Below, one piece after another: positions 1 to 11,880 of a DNA stretch of 64,000 nt (its first letter is position 1; the number at the start of each line of letters is the position of its first letter). The notes under the pieces are model-generated. The model did not search any database and was not told the DNA's origin. It was given only the letters and a program-made list of their open reading frames with translations. Origin of the DNA: Paracyclopina nana (lineage: Eukaryota > Arthropoda > Copepoda > Cyclopoida > Cyclopettidae); contig JAGUCH010000002.1 in NCBI GenBank assembly GCA_019096065.1, positions 5,034,501 through 5,098,500 of the forward strand. Reading direction: 5' to 3'. A program made the translations under genes and the position numbers.

Positions 1-1534
1 AAATGTTTTTCGTATAAGTAAGAATCAATATTTTAAGCCAAATTTTTTTTATGTCACATAAGTTTCTTTAGAGTTTTGTTACATATTTTAAAAGCACTCT
101 TCTTGCATCGTTTTCTTTTCGGTGCCCCTTGAACATGTCATTAGGCTTTTTTTAAATAATTTCCTCAGCTCACATTTCGCAGAGCTGACATTTTCTTTTG
201 TTCCATTTTGATTTATGCATTTTTCTTCTCGTTGGGTTTCTTTTTTAAATGCCAACTCAATAATTTACTCTATTTTGAGGAGACCCAGTCAGTCGTCGGC
301 AATTATGAAAGGAAAACCACAAGATCCAAAAAGCAAAGAGTTCAAGCTTGGGTCTAACCTTGCTTAATTTTCTGGTCGGAATGCATGGAGTTGTTGTTCG
401 CTCATATGGCAACTTGGAAAATGCAAATCCTGTGAGTTTCAGAGTTGCTGCAGCAAAAATCATGGGGAAAGTGAAAACGCTTTTTCACGTGACGAAAAGA
501 TCAGCACGAAAGATGTCAAAGACCATTTTAGCTTTTTCGAACCAGTGCCTCAATAAGGCGATCTCCTCTTGTGTTTTCCCCGCATGTTTTTTCTTATCCA
601 TTAGGTTTGGCTGTAAGTTTTTTCCTTGCTCCGTGGAAATGCCATTCGGCTCTGTATTGGCCTTGTTTTAGCTACCAACAAGAATTAGTTTCGCAGTAGT
701 TGTATATTGTAGAAATTGAACAATGCGCTCTTTAGCAATGTTTTGTTTCGTGCACATTCTGCACCCAAGACAAGCCATAAATCACTATCTTGGATAATTT
801 GGCTTTGTCAACATGGCGCGTGATTTAGCTCCATGAGTTTCACTTTAAATGCGTGATGTTTGAACAATTGCAGATTCCGTGTGTATTATAATCTGCGATG
901 TATCACTCATAATAGACAGATGGCATTTTCGAGTGTTGTTGACAGCTTTGGCTAAATGAAAAAGGCCCTTATACGGCTTTGATCAAATTTGCATTTTAAT
1001 AGGAAACTGCCTTCAGCAGCGCAGTTTGCGTGAGCATGCGCGGCTAATAATTATGCAGAAACTGTTTAAACATTAGGTGCTAATTCATATCCAGAACCGG
1101 CTATACAGATCATTAAGTGTCATGTTTTCGTGCGTGAAACCTGTCAATTTTGCCTTAAATTCGTGGGCCCCAGGCTTGACTAGATTATAGGGGCAGAGAG
1201 AGCAGCATTATTACATGGAATTTGAGAACCCAGCGAATCCATAAGGTGAAGATGGAGAAGAAGTATTTTCCCAAAATGTGATTAATTACGAAAGGTTACC
1301 ATTTGGCTTCTCGACCAGAGACCGCAATCCATTTAGCATTGTCACGACATTGCCACATTTGAAACAACAGAACTTTATGGTTAGTGACAGCAGCTAAAAG
1401 CATCAGCTCCAAGACACAAAAAAACAACTGCCAAGCACGCCCTTTGTGAAATGGCATGTTCATATATTTCAAAGAATGCTCTCCACCCTTCTAGCAAATC
1501 GATCTCTTTTTACACGAGTGCGCTTTGATTGCAG
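1..1534. other. 5' non-coding stretch, probably intron of the ZP gene
   Basis: AT-rich sequence without a convincing coding exon. The ZP-domain exon at 1535 is preceded by a splice acceptor (ttgattgcag), so this stretch is most simply an intron whose upstream exons lie outside the window. A 107-codon open frame at 348-671 has no recognisable domain and no splice or start context that I trust. Confidence 0.5.
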
Positions 1535-3476
1535 ATATTCATTGTATGCGAACGGCCAAGACTGAAACATTCACAGCCTTTCTGAGGCTGCCCCAGAACT
1601 TCCTCAGTGCCCCCGTTTTGGAGAACGCCGGCACAGAAGAAATAGACGAGACGCAGTGTCTGATCACGAGGACAAATGTGGAAGGCATCTTTGCCCTGGA
1701 TTTATCTCGGATGGAGCCGTGTGGAGTGACTCGGTGTGAAAACGGCGATGAGTTTTGGATGTGTGTCACCATCAGATTTCCAATGCTACCTGGACTCAAA
1801 TTGCCAGAAGATGAGGTGATTGATATCAAATGCAAGCCACAAGACCCAGCAATTTCTGGCAGCAACGTCATCAACTTCCAAGAGAATGTGTAGGTTTCCA
1901 TCATTAACATACGATCAGCTAAACATATACAGCCTCCAGGATCTCTTTAACTGGAAGCTTTTTATGCGATTCATTCTCAATAAATATTTTCAGGGTTGAG
2001 CAACGATCCCCCACCATCTACATCGGAGGTGGGCAGGAATTTCTCAGCGAAATCGGACTCTTCAGAAAGCTGCCCGGGACTGACCTGTTTGCTAGTCGGG
2101 TTAAGTCGGGCAGCACAATCGAGCTAGGCGAAAATGTGCAACTAAGGAGCATTGTCCGGTCTGGAGATGGTAAAATTGCTTGCAGCTATCAAGTGTGCTT
2201 TTGTGCCATTGCCCGTTATTTTTTAGGGTGGAACTATGCGAAAATCACTGATGTTCTAGTGCACAGAGTGCATGAAGGGCATGCTTTGCAAGATGCTAAA
2301 AACGTGGCTGAGCTGGTGTATGCGAATGGCTGTAGAAATCCTGCCTATCAGCCCTTGGCACCCTATAACCCCTGGAGGGATCCAGGCAATGGACTGATCA
2401 ACAATTTCGATTTTAGGGTCTTTATGTTCCAAGAAATGTTGTCTGGCGACTCCATAATGATCTCTGCTAAAGTAGTGGCATGCGTAGAAGAAATAGACTG
2501 CGCGCCCGTAAGTGCATTTTTGCATCTTTTCTTTTTATAGCCAAAAGTGCTTAGTAATTGGATCAGTGTGAAAAGTAAGAAAAGCATTTCCCGGCTCTTT
2601 GACGTTTAGCTTTTGATGAGCTATAGTCCTTCAGGCTTCGTTATTTTCATTTCCTTGCTTCACTTTTCTCTTTTTTACTCTGTTGACAATCTAGAATAGT
2701 ACCGAATTTGCGTAGCAGAATTGTTGATAGTTCACATTTTGGCTCCTTAATTGTGGCACAGTGAATCCATTACTACGAATTCTTATTCGTACCCTAAGTA
2801 GTGGTCGAGTCTGTGCTAATGGATGTCAGTACATTCATGCTGGATTTAAGGACTTATTTTGATTGAAGAAATGGTCCAATTTCAGGTTAATTGTGGGTCC
2901 AATAATGAGGACCCCGGGTATGGTCGCCGGCGCAAAAGAAGTGTGACCTCAAGCAGCTTCAACTCCTCTTCCTCGGCGGGCAAAACCAAAAACTGGGAAG
3001 AAAATCTGGAGCTCAAGATTCGCATGCCTCCAGATTTGATGGTGGGGAAGTTCTCGCTTGCCGCCGCTGCTAATGAGGACTCGAAAAAACCGCTGAGCGA
3101 GTCTGAATGCAAAGTCTATCTCATTATCACGTTATCAGTGGCGCTAACTTTTTGCGTCCTGTCAGCTACTATAGTCATCATTGCATGCTTCAAGAAATAT
3201 CAGGAGACAAAGTCCCACATGAGGAGAAGCCAGCATGGGGAGAAGCAAGATTTGCAGCAGCAGCAAATTCAGCAAAGAGCTGCTGAACAAGTCAAGAAGG
3301 AAATGCCGCCTCTCAATTTCGCCCAATATTACCCTCAAATGGCTGCTGGTGCCACTCAAAATAGGCCAGTCACAGTCAGATCAGTCAAACGGAGGGATAA
3401 GGCAAAAGTGGAGGAAAGGCGGATGTCTCAAGGGAAAAGGGGGAACTCGCAGGATGACAATGCTGTCATGGTCTAG
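1535..3476 (+). CDS. ZP-domain transmembrane protein, 3' part (5' exons outside window)
   Basis: Four exons are visible: 1535-1889, 1994-2169, 2227-2507 and 2886-3476, with consistent phases (GT/AG at each junction). The translated part carries a cysteine-spaced zona pellucida module (for example EPCGVTRC, FWMCVTIRFP), continues through YANGCRNP and FRVFMFQEML to VACVEEIDCAPVNCGS, and is followed by a furin-type site RRRKR. After it comes one strong membrane segment (YLIITLSVALTFCVLSATIV) and a short basic, glutamine-rich cytoplasmic tail. This order (ZP, furin site, TM, short tail) is that of apical extracellular-matrix/cuticle-organising ZP proteins of arthropods. These are cleaved and polymerise at the epithelial surface. 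The signal peptide and N-terminal ZP half are missing because the gene starts before the window. Confidence 0.85.
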
Positions 3477-4310
3477 TCAGATAGACACTTGCTCGGAAAA
3501 ACCCTTGACTCTGCTTCGGCTAGATTTCATTAATGTGCCATCACCTGTACTAAGCTCAAGAACTTTTATGATATTTATTTGATAATGAGAGCTTATTGCA
3601 ATAAATGTTATTTATTCATGAGAATTGTTATCAAGTTTACCGAGAAAATGTCACTTCGGCCGAGGTTCGACACGCATTTTCTTGTCATTTGTCAAGTGAC
3701 ACTTGTTAAAAAATTTGGCCTAAACTATGCAAGCAAGTGTCTTTCCTTTCCGTTGCTGTAAAAAAGGCAATGCATGCGATGATTCACGTTGGGGTGAAGA
3801 GCAACTAAAACTGCTCCTTCCGCGGGAAAAGTGTTGGCCTTTTTCAGTCGTAGGCTTAAAAGTTCACCAGTTGTCATCATCACCATTTCAAATGTGCTTT
3901 TGTGCTCTATGCTGTGGGAGGAATAATTGAAGAAAGCAGCCAAACGCAAGACTTTGAGCGTTTTCATTCTCCCAAATGTCCTGAAAAAAGCAAAAGTGAA
4001 CACGAACTTATCATGTTTATCTTACTTAAAACAGTTTCTAGTGAGAGTGCTCCCTGAATTATGCCGTCTTTCATCATCTTTTAATTGGTGAGCATGATTT
4101 TTAAGCTATGATCATCTGGCTTAAAGAATGAGGCAACCCTTTGTCTATGTTTGTCCCTGCTGACATTTTAGCCACTCAAACTCTTTTTTGACAATGTGGG
4201 CAAATTCCCAACTTTCCTTGAGCAACAATAACTCAGTCTCTTTCCAGCAGTAGGAGGAAGCTAATTTCCAGAATCTAAATAGTGCTGCAGCCTCCTGTCA
4301 GTATTAAACC
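3477..4310. other. Intergenic region between ZP gene and CAP gene
   Basis: About 830 bp with an AATAAA near 3600 that could serve the ZP transcript. No RNA gene or supported ORF is seen. The 92-codon minus-strand frame at 3725-4003 has no recognisable features. Confidence 0.5.
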
Positions 4311-7300
4311 ATGGATGGTATGCGATTATTCAGGAAGAACCACACCCCTAATAGAAGCAGCATTAAAAAGCCTTCATCTGCCTTGCACCAAAAGCTCATC
4401 AAATTGGACCCGGCACCTGTTCCCGCCAACAGTCTTCAAGCCTCTCTGCCAAATGCAAATGTCCCCAATTCAGTTGACTACCCAGGCTTGTCTTTCATTG
4501 ATGATGATGTTGATGATGATGGCATCACTACAAATCAACCTCAACGGCTTTCTAACTTTGAGAAAGTTCACTGCAATAGCTCAAATGACAATATTGAATG
4601 TCAGCCAAAAAAGTCTTTGATCTTAAGAAATCAAAGAGAATTCGACTCGCCTACCAAAAGTCTGCAGCTGGAAGACCAAGTGTTGGCCTTCAACAGAAAA
4701 CTGATCGACAACAGGAGATCAAGTTTGTGCGTGCTGGCCTTGAAGGCAGCTGCCAAGTCTTCAAGCCTGCACTTGTCAGCCTCAGGAGCTGCTTCATTGT
4801 CAAGCATGATCAGTCTTCCAGGAGTTCCTCCAGTGCATGGAGTCAACGAGGCTGAGCAGGTGCAGGTGCATTTGAAGAGGCAAAAAACCAAGAAAGTCCA
4901 CGACCTTATTGATCTGGCCAGCCTCGGGAAAAGTCCTAGGCTGCAGAGTGAGGAAGACCTCATGTTGAACATGCAAAGGAAGCAAGAATTCAGTGCAATG
5001 AGGCCAACGAAGCTAAAGGAGGAAAATGAAATTCTGCAAAACATCAGAAAACGAGAGCTGCTCGACAAGATCAACAAAGAGGGATCAGTGGAGAAACGAG
5101 AGAAAGAGGAGAAGAAGAAATTGCATGATCAATTCGGCATCGCGAGTGGGATTTTGAAGACCAAATCCCTGTTCGTGGCTCCTTTGGCTGCAACAGTGGA
5201 GGAAACTGATTACTTGATTCCTCCTCCAGACTCAGATCACCCAAACCATCGCAGAATTGTGAGAAGAGTGGCGACTGCTCGGCTGCACCAGTCTCCTGAG
5301 CTGATAGTTCAAGCTGAAACCAGATTTGCCGATTCATCTTTTGTCAGGGAATGCCTGGATGTTCACAATATGTTGAGGAAGAAGCATTTAGCTCCATCTC
5401 TCGAGTTGGACTTACTGGTAACTTTTTTTAAAATCAAACCAATTCGCTCAGCAATTATTTTAAGAAAGGAGACTAAATAGTTAGTGATGTTTTTGATTTC
5501 ATTTTTACAATATAGGTTACCCTGAGTCAGCAAAAGCACTTATCATTTTATTACTCGCAGGTTAACGCTGGATTTACATGGGACATTATATAATAGATTT
5601 TGAAATTTTGGTTGGACGGAGTCTATACTATTGTTCAAATATTGAACAATTTTTGTGGGTGGCTTTCTTCTAAGATTGATTGCGATCGATTTTAAAGTAT
5701 TTGAATTCGTCATTAGTAATGGTGCATAAATATGCGCACGTTAACATGGCCAATGATTATTACGGTGAAGAGAAGATGCACTAAAAAATTGGCCTTGCTG
5801 ATGAATTTCCCGAAAATGGTGGACGGAGTGACACCGCAATGAGCGTACCATTCCATTTATCTAGCGGTTATCAGTCAAAATAATTTTAAGAGCCTTGGTG
5901 CTTTTAAAATAATTTTGCTTTTAGATGCTACAGCCAAATTTATGGCACCTTTTCGAACTAAAAAGCTCCACTCTTCAAAAGATTGTAGAAAAAACACATA
6001 CCATTTAGCAAAGTGGGAATAACTGCTAATAGCGTCCCAGTCCATAATAGGCGCTTTTTTAGTCCAACACCGCTCAAAAATGTGCTATTTCATGGCTGCG
6101 AGTGAATATACTTAAGTGGTGACTCTAATGAATAGGCCAAAAATGGCGGACTGCGATCGCCACCACCATATTTTCCAGTTGTACGAAGTATCATCCATTC
6201 ATTGCCAAATTTTTTTAGATAAAAGGCATAATATCTCATGTAAAGATTATTTCCTAGCATTCCCTTATCACAGGCTATGCTGAAAACTACTCCGTTCACC
6301 ATATGTACGATAGGATAGTTAAAGGTTGCGTGTATATGGTGCATTTTAAGATCAATTTCTGTGTTCCATTGGCCAGTTGTGAAGTTGAATGAATAAGTGT
6401 CCCGATTGTTGGCTGCATAGTTATACCCACCAAAAACAATTGGAACTTGCTCCTCTTCAGACTTGGTCCAAACAGCCATCCCTGCGCCTAACATTCGAAA
6501 AATAAGTGAAATATTTTCGCGTTAAGAAGCCATTTTACCAATGAGATCAATCGGCCAGTTATTGGTCAATGTTGTCCAATCGGATGTGTCAAAATCATAA
6601 ATGTAGGTATTTCTGTTGAAGGTGTCCGGCCTAAGAACCACTATATTCGTTAAAATGTATCACCTCAAAAATGATTCAACTCACGATCCTCCATTCATTC
6701 CAGTAGCAATAATAAGCTTTGAGCCTAAAAGGACAGCAGCGTGCTGTTTGAGCCCGCTTCCTGGCAATGATGTGGGACCATCAGAAAACTTGCCATTGAT
6801 GAATTTCTTGAATTGGTTAGGATTGTTGGTACCCTCAGTCCCGCCAATAAACCAAATCTCCCCTTGTCTAAGCCAAAAGCAAACTCGACAAGAATCCAAG
6901 CTATGTTCCATTTATAATTACTCACCGGATAAATGTTACGGAACTTTCAGGCGAAATGAGAGCGCCATCTATGGGAAATTCTTGAAACATCTCAACTCCT
7001 GAGCCAAGAGGCTTAAAGTAGCACGTGTTCTGAACTGCCAAACAAAAATAGGAGTTCCCTCCCCAAACTGTGGCAAAGGAGAAGTCTCCATCCTGGAACT
7101 TGGTCAAATTGTTTATTGGGCTTGTGGAAGGAGTTGGGAGAGCAAAATTGCCGCTACTGATATTGACCAGTTCCATTTCATGCAATCTTTTGTCGTCAGC
7201 GTCATAAGCAAAACCAAAAAACTCTAGCTTTATAGCTGGCTGAACAGCTGCATTCATTTTAAATAGAGCCGGTTGATCAAAATAAATCGCAACTTTGTAA

Positions 7301-10300
7301 GATGAACTTTTTTTCAAGACAAATGATGGAATTTTTGTTAGAATGTTGCATGTGTGGTTTTGGTCCAAATAGAAACCAACCCAGTTTGAGGAATTGCCAT
7401 GCTCAATAATGTGCTTGTGAAATGAGTAAGAGCACATGTCAATCCTGTGAAAGCCATTTTAAATATGAGATGCATAGAAGGTGACTAGGGAATATGCGTA
7501 CCCTGTGATTGGAGCATCAAAAGGTTGGTAGTTGTTTTCATAGACCTCCTCACTTGCATAGAATTTTTCCAGCGTCTGAGTTGACAAAGAGAGGCATCCT
7601 TGAGCCAAAGCAGCCAAAATGGCACCAAATAGATTCATGCTTTCTTCTTACTTGTGTGGGGTACAATGCTTGACAGAGACTGATTTACAGCAGTGCAAAT
7701 TATGTGCAGACCTAAAGTTTGTGATTGCAGGACTGCAATAAATGCAATTTTTGACAAGAAATAAAATCAGTAGCAATCAACCTGTGTTTCGGCACTACAT
7801 CAAAATTATAAGCTTCTAGCTTAATTTATGACCTGTTCATGCACCTTACTATGATACGTGTAAGTGTATATTTTTCTCTTGGGCCTTACAGCTGAAATGT
7901 TTCCAAAATTATCATGAGGGCTAACTTGGTGAAGCCAAATAGCCAAAGTTACTCAATATTTGAACTAATGAGATAAGTTTTGTCAGCATAAACTTCTACA
8001 ACTATTTTGTTGGACTTAGTATTTTGATTGCCTTTTGCCTATTTTAAGTAGAATCCAGGGTAGAGTCAACCCTTTCGTTTTTCATGAGGAACTGGAGTTT
8101 TTTTAGCGCTGTCGCCAATCTTTTAAAGGATACATCACACTAAACTCGAATTCAATAATTGTGATTGATTTCGGCGGCTTTTTTAAATAATAGCTTCTTA
8201 ATGTCTAGTATTTTGTGACTACTAAATATATTGCACTTTAGCTGCTACACCTTTTGGTATACTTGGCTGAACTTCAACCGATCAATTTGCTTTAAGGGCC
8301 ACTGACTACCTCCCTTGAAGAATCCATTCAGTGGACCCGAGAGCTTTCTGAAAATATTATGGGCCATTTGGAAGGTCTACCCCTAGGTAGTAACTGTGCC
8401 AAAAGGTTTTGCCCTCGGGCCCCTGGGACGGGAGATATGGGCCCTCAAAGTTTGGGGAAATTCTTATGTAGTAAAACTTTGGACCCCTCTCACAGCCATA
8501 TGAATCAACTGTTATTTACCCATTTTATGTTCATTGTTAGGCCCCCTATGGATGTCTCAGAGAATGGGCTAAAAGTTGTTCTTCTGCATGCCCACTGTGC
8601 TCCAGGGGCTGAAATGTGTTTTTTAGGGGGTAACTTTGGAGCAAAATTGAGCAACCTTCCCCCGGTGGAATTTTTCTCTTATTTTGCACAGAGTCAGCCA
8701 AAGATTAGTACCTTCAAAAAAAATAAAAAAGGACACTTCTTTATTTGAGGGCAGATATTGTCTGTCAAAGTAAGCCAATTTTGGCCCAAATAACTTGGTT
8801 TAACAGACTTCGAATATAAGAGCTAAAAATTTTATAAAGATTATAGGGTCACATAAACAATTTTTATTTCTGTCATTTTTTATTTTGGCAGCATCTTGGG
8901 GTATTTCCTTTTTTGAAAATATTGAGTAAATTGTAAAACCTTAGTTTTTGAGAGATACACTGCAAATGTCTGAGCTGAAAATCAAATATTATAAATATGG
9001 GGTATAATGAACAACTTTTGCTGGCTACGCGCATGTGTCCAGCTCCACGAAAAAGCCCAAAGTTTTGATCATTGCAGGTGCTTTAATTGTTACATATCAT
9101 AATGTCCCATTATAAGTAGCACTAAGCCCTATAAACTAACATTCTTTAAGGATCCAGTAATATATCCTGTTGGATTGGCCTATGCTCAATGTCACATTGC
9201 ATAATGTCTCATGGCAAATTGTCACATAGCATATTGTCCCATAGCAAATGGTTTCATAGCATTTTGTCCCATATCATTTGGTCTCATAGCAAAATGTCAC
9301 ATAGGTATTTGTCACATAGGCATCTGTTACATAGCAAACTGTCACATAGCACAATAGCCCTTAGCAATTTGTCCCATGGCTAATTGTCTCATAGCATATT
9401 GTCGCAAAGCACAATGTCCCATAGCAATTTGCCTCATATCAAATTGTCTCATAGCAAATTGTCTCATAGCAAATTGTCTCATAGCAAATTGTCTCATAGC
9501 AAATTGTCTCATAGCAAATTGTCTCATAGCAAATTGTCTCATAGCAAATTGTCTCATAGCAAATTTTCCCATAGCAAATTGTATCATAGCATATTGTTAC
9601 ATAGCTTATGGCTTATTGGCTCATGGCATATTGTTCCATAGCAAATTTTCTCATAGTAATTTGACTCATGGCAATTTGTCACATAGCATACTGTTCCATA
9701 GAAAATTGTCTCATAGGATTTTGTCTCTTAGTGTGACAATTTGTTATGAGACAATTTGCTATGGAACAATCTGCTAGATGACTTAATGCCATGAGACGAC
9801 ATTCTATGAGACAATATGCTATGTGACAATAAGCTATTTGACAATATGATATGGGGCATTGTGCTATGAGACAATTTGCTATGAGACAATTTGCTATGTG
9901 ACAATAAGCTATGTGACAATATGCTATAAGACAATTTGCCATGGGACAACTTGCTATGGGCCATTGTGCTATGAGACAATTTGCTATGTGACAATATGCT
10001 ATGGGCCATTGTGCTATGAGACAATTTGCTATGTGACAAATGCCTTTGTGACAATTTGCTTTCCTTAGTAAAAACAATATAGCCTTGTTACCTCATTGGC
10101 TGTGGAAAATTCTATTATGTTCCAAGAATATGAAATTAATAATTTGCAATTTTTTGTTAAACTGGACACATGCGCATAGCCCTTTTGCTTTTGTCATAAT
10201 TTGATGTGATCAACTTAAATGGCACTAATTAGGCAAACTTTGATGCGCTTACAGTAAAACTACCCAAAAAAATGGTCCAACAATATCATGATAAAAATAA

Positions 10301-11677
10301 AAGTTGCTCATCATATCCCATATAGGTAATAAAATTTCATTTTCAGCTAATTTTTTGCATGTTCATTTAATGAAATCAAAAGTTAATGACTACGGTGATA
10401 GTTGTTGACTATAAAGGTGCTCACAAGAGTGATCAAACTTCGCAACAATGATAATGAAAATAGCTTATCACAAGTGTTAATTATAAATGAATTCTTTTCA
10501 GCCATCATAAATGCATTTTGTAAAATAAAAAATTTAAAGTTAACAATATAAACTAATTTTTTAATAAGTCATAAAGGTTTCATAAAGAAGTACCCCAAAA
10601 TGCAATCAAAAAGTGGCCCATAACATTTTCAGACAGCTCTCGGGTTTACTGAATGGATTCTTCAAGGGAGCCAGTCAGTGGCCCCTAAATGCTAAACCTG
10701 TTGCCTAAGATGTTTTAGCTACTACAGTCTAATAATTTTAACTTCTACACCATTTCGGCTAGTCATTTTAACTGATACACATGTTGGTACAGTCATTTTT
10801 ACAACTGCAAAAATGTTGACATGTTATGCTAGAGCATAATGCGTAGCAGTTAAAACATTTAGACTTTTTTCAGTTAGTCCAACTATACCAAAAGGTGTAG
10901 TAATTAAAATACACACCACACTCAAAATGTGTTGTAGATAATCCTACTCTACAAAAGGTGTAGAAGTTACAACAATTGTCAGAAAAGTGTAGTAGATAAA
11001 AATAGAGCTCGCCCAAACGGACATGCAAAAGATATTAAAAATATTACAGAAAAGTTCACATGAGGCAATTAAAGCAAACGCATGGCGAGAGCCTTTAATG
11101 AAGTTTATTTCTTGTAGCTTTGTGCCACTGCTCAACATTGGGCTAATTTGTTAGCCCATAAAGATGAATACTACCACCAAAATCCTCCCCATTTGGGCGA
11201 AAATTTGTATGCGTGGTTACCTCCAGTTGCTCAGCAGCCAGTTAGCATGAATGCCAAGAAAAAGAAGCCTGATGTGTCTGGAGAAGATGCGGCTTTGTAT
11301 TGGTATAAGTTTCACTCAGGGTATGTCTATGAAAAAGAGCCTGGCGTTCTCCATGCTCATGCTGGTAGGTTTAAGTGTGGACAATTAGTGCGCTCATAAA
11401 AAGGCCGTTTTTGCTTACAGGCCCGTTTACGCAACTTGTCTGGCATACCTCTCAGAAATTTGGCTGTGGCAAAGCTAGATGTAGGTCTGGCAAGGTGATT
11501 GCTGTCGCATATTATGAGCCTCGTGGCAACATTCCAGGGCAATTCCATGATAATGTTCTACCTACAGTCCAAGATGAAAGCGACACTGATTCTGCAAATG
11601 TCAGTGAACACATCAAAGTATCACTTGATTCTCAACCTAAGAGAAATGTCCTATTTAATCTCATTCCGTGCAAATAA
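4311..11677 (+). CDS. GLIPR2: CAP-domain protein, GAPR-1/GLIPR2-like, with long N-terminal extension
   Basis: Three exons: 4311-5417, 11118-11364 and 11421-11677; phases fit and give 536 residues. The last ~190 residues are a CAP domain of the Golgi-associated GAPR-1 type. It starts at ECLDVHNMLRKKH and carries HWANLLAHKDEYYH, GENLYAW, and FTQLVWHTSQKFGCG with YYEPRGNIPGQF. The preceding ~345 residues are low-complexity and charged, with coiled-coil-like KREKEEKKKLHDQ, and have no domain I recognise. There is no signal peptide, which agrees with the cytosolic/Golgi-peripheral GAPR-1 family rather than secreted CAP proteins. The 5.7-kb first intron contains a complete minus-strand gene (7638-6090) and nested transposable elements, unlike the 56-bp second intron. 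The gene ends 203 bp before GCN2 on the same strand. Confidence 0.85.
6090..7638 (-). CDS. Secreted kelch-repeat-like protein, nested in the CAP-gene intron
   Basis: Five exons on the minus strand: 7638-7502, 7444-6926, 6867-6685, 6630-6539 and 6487-6090. Phases are consistent and give 442 residues. The start is a signal peptide (MNLFGAILAALAQGCLS). The middle region has several N-glycosylation sequons. The C-terminal half has kelch-like strands: GEIWFIGGTEG, KQHAAVLLGSKLIIATGMNGG, TYIYDFDTSDW, VPIVFGGYNYA, TYSFNFTTGQWN. The family is known for beta-propeller interaction domains; the specific role here is unknown. It lies entirely inside an intron of the opposite-strand CAP gene, so the two transcription units overlap. 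The fourth exon relies on choosing the second of two nearby acceptors, because the first runs into a stop. Confidence 0.75.
9187..9728 (+). repeat. 15-bp tandem array (unit TCTCATAGCAAATTG), forward arm
   Basis: About 36 copies of a 15-bp unit, degenerate at the edges and almost perfect between ~9445 and ~9560. Because 15 is divisible by three, the array gives open frames reading as monotonous peptides such as repeated NCLIA or SHSKL. These frames are a by-product, not genes. The array turns into its reverse complement at ~9730. Confidence 0.95.
9733..10058 (-). repeat. 15-bp tandem array, inverted arm
   Basis: About 21 degenerate copies of CAATTTGCTATGAGA, the reverse complement of the unit in the neighbouring arm. 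Together with 9187-9728 it could fold into a long imperfect hairpin with almost no loop (switch point near TTAGTGTGACAA). Confidence 0.95.
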
Positions 11678-11880
11678 AAATAATGAGGATTCGTAACTAA
11701 AAAAAAGCAATAAAAATGACATTGTTGAAAGGTTGCGAGAGTTAGTGCATTCGCAACATTATAAAATAGTTCCGCTAAATTAACGCGCTCGTTTTGTTTT
11801 CTGTTTACGTTTTGCGTCATTCGTCAGAAAGTATCTCCCGCAGTCACAGGTTCTCAAGACATTAGACCATTTTATCAGAA

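Larger units (their letters stand above)
8296..10685. mobile_element. 2.4-kb non-coding DNA transposon with ~75-bp TIRs and TAA target duplication
   Basis: The left end (from GGGCCACTGACTACC at 8296) and the reverse complement of the right end (to 10685) match over about 75 bp with roughly eight differences. TAA stands directly outside both ends (8293-8295 and 10686-10688). A 3-bp TWA duplication with GGGCC-type ends is what PIF/Harbinger-type elements produce. No transposase ORF is present, so it is non-autonomous. Inside are shorter inverted blocks (GGCTACGCGCATGTGTCCAG at 9024 and its near reverse complement at 10163) and two opposed arrays of a 15-bp unit. Confidence 0.85.
8190..11010. 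mobile_element. Older repeat with inverted arms, split by the insertion at 8296-10685
   Basis: On the left, 8195-8275 has the motif GCTACACCTTTTGGTATA. On the right, 10700-11008 carries several related CTACACC/GGTGTAG units in both orientations, for example TTAACTTCTACACC near 10742 and GGTGTAGAAGTTACAAC near 10958. The right part alone shows left-oriented units up to ~10815 and opposite-oriented units from ~10850. The 8296-10685 element interrupts it, so this repeat is the older of the two. Exact ends are uncertain. Confidence 0.55.

Noticed and set aside
348-671. 107-codon open frame near the window start
   Set aside because: No domain, no sensible start or splice context, low-complexity composition; probably intronic.
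8359-8748. 129-codon open frame inside the left part of the transposon
   Set aside because: No transposase-like motif (no DDE/D block, zinc finger or helix-turn-helix); it starts inside the terminal region and is absent from the related copy at 47637.
9187-10058. CRISPR-like array
   Set aside because: Units are contiguous and degenerate, without unique spacers, occur in opposite orientations and sit in a eukaryotic intron.
9189-10077. Open frames reading as repeated NCLIA/SHSKL/RQFAM peptides on both strands
   Set aside because: They are by-products of a 15-bp tandem array, whose length is divisible by three and whose units lack stop codons. All frames on both strands look alike, and the array lies within a transposon.
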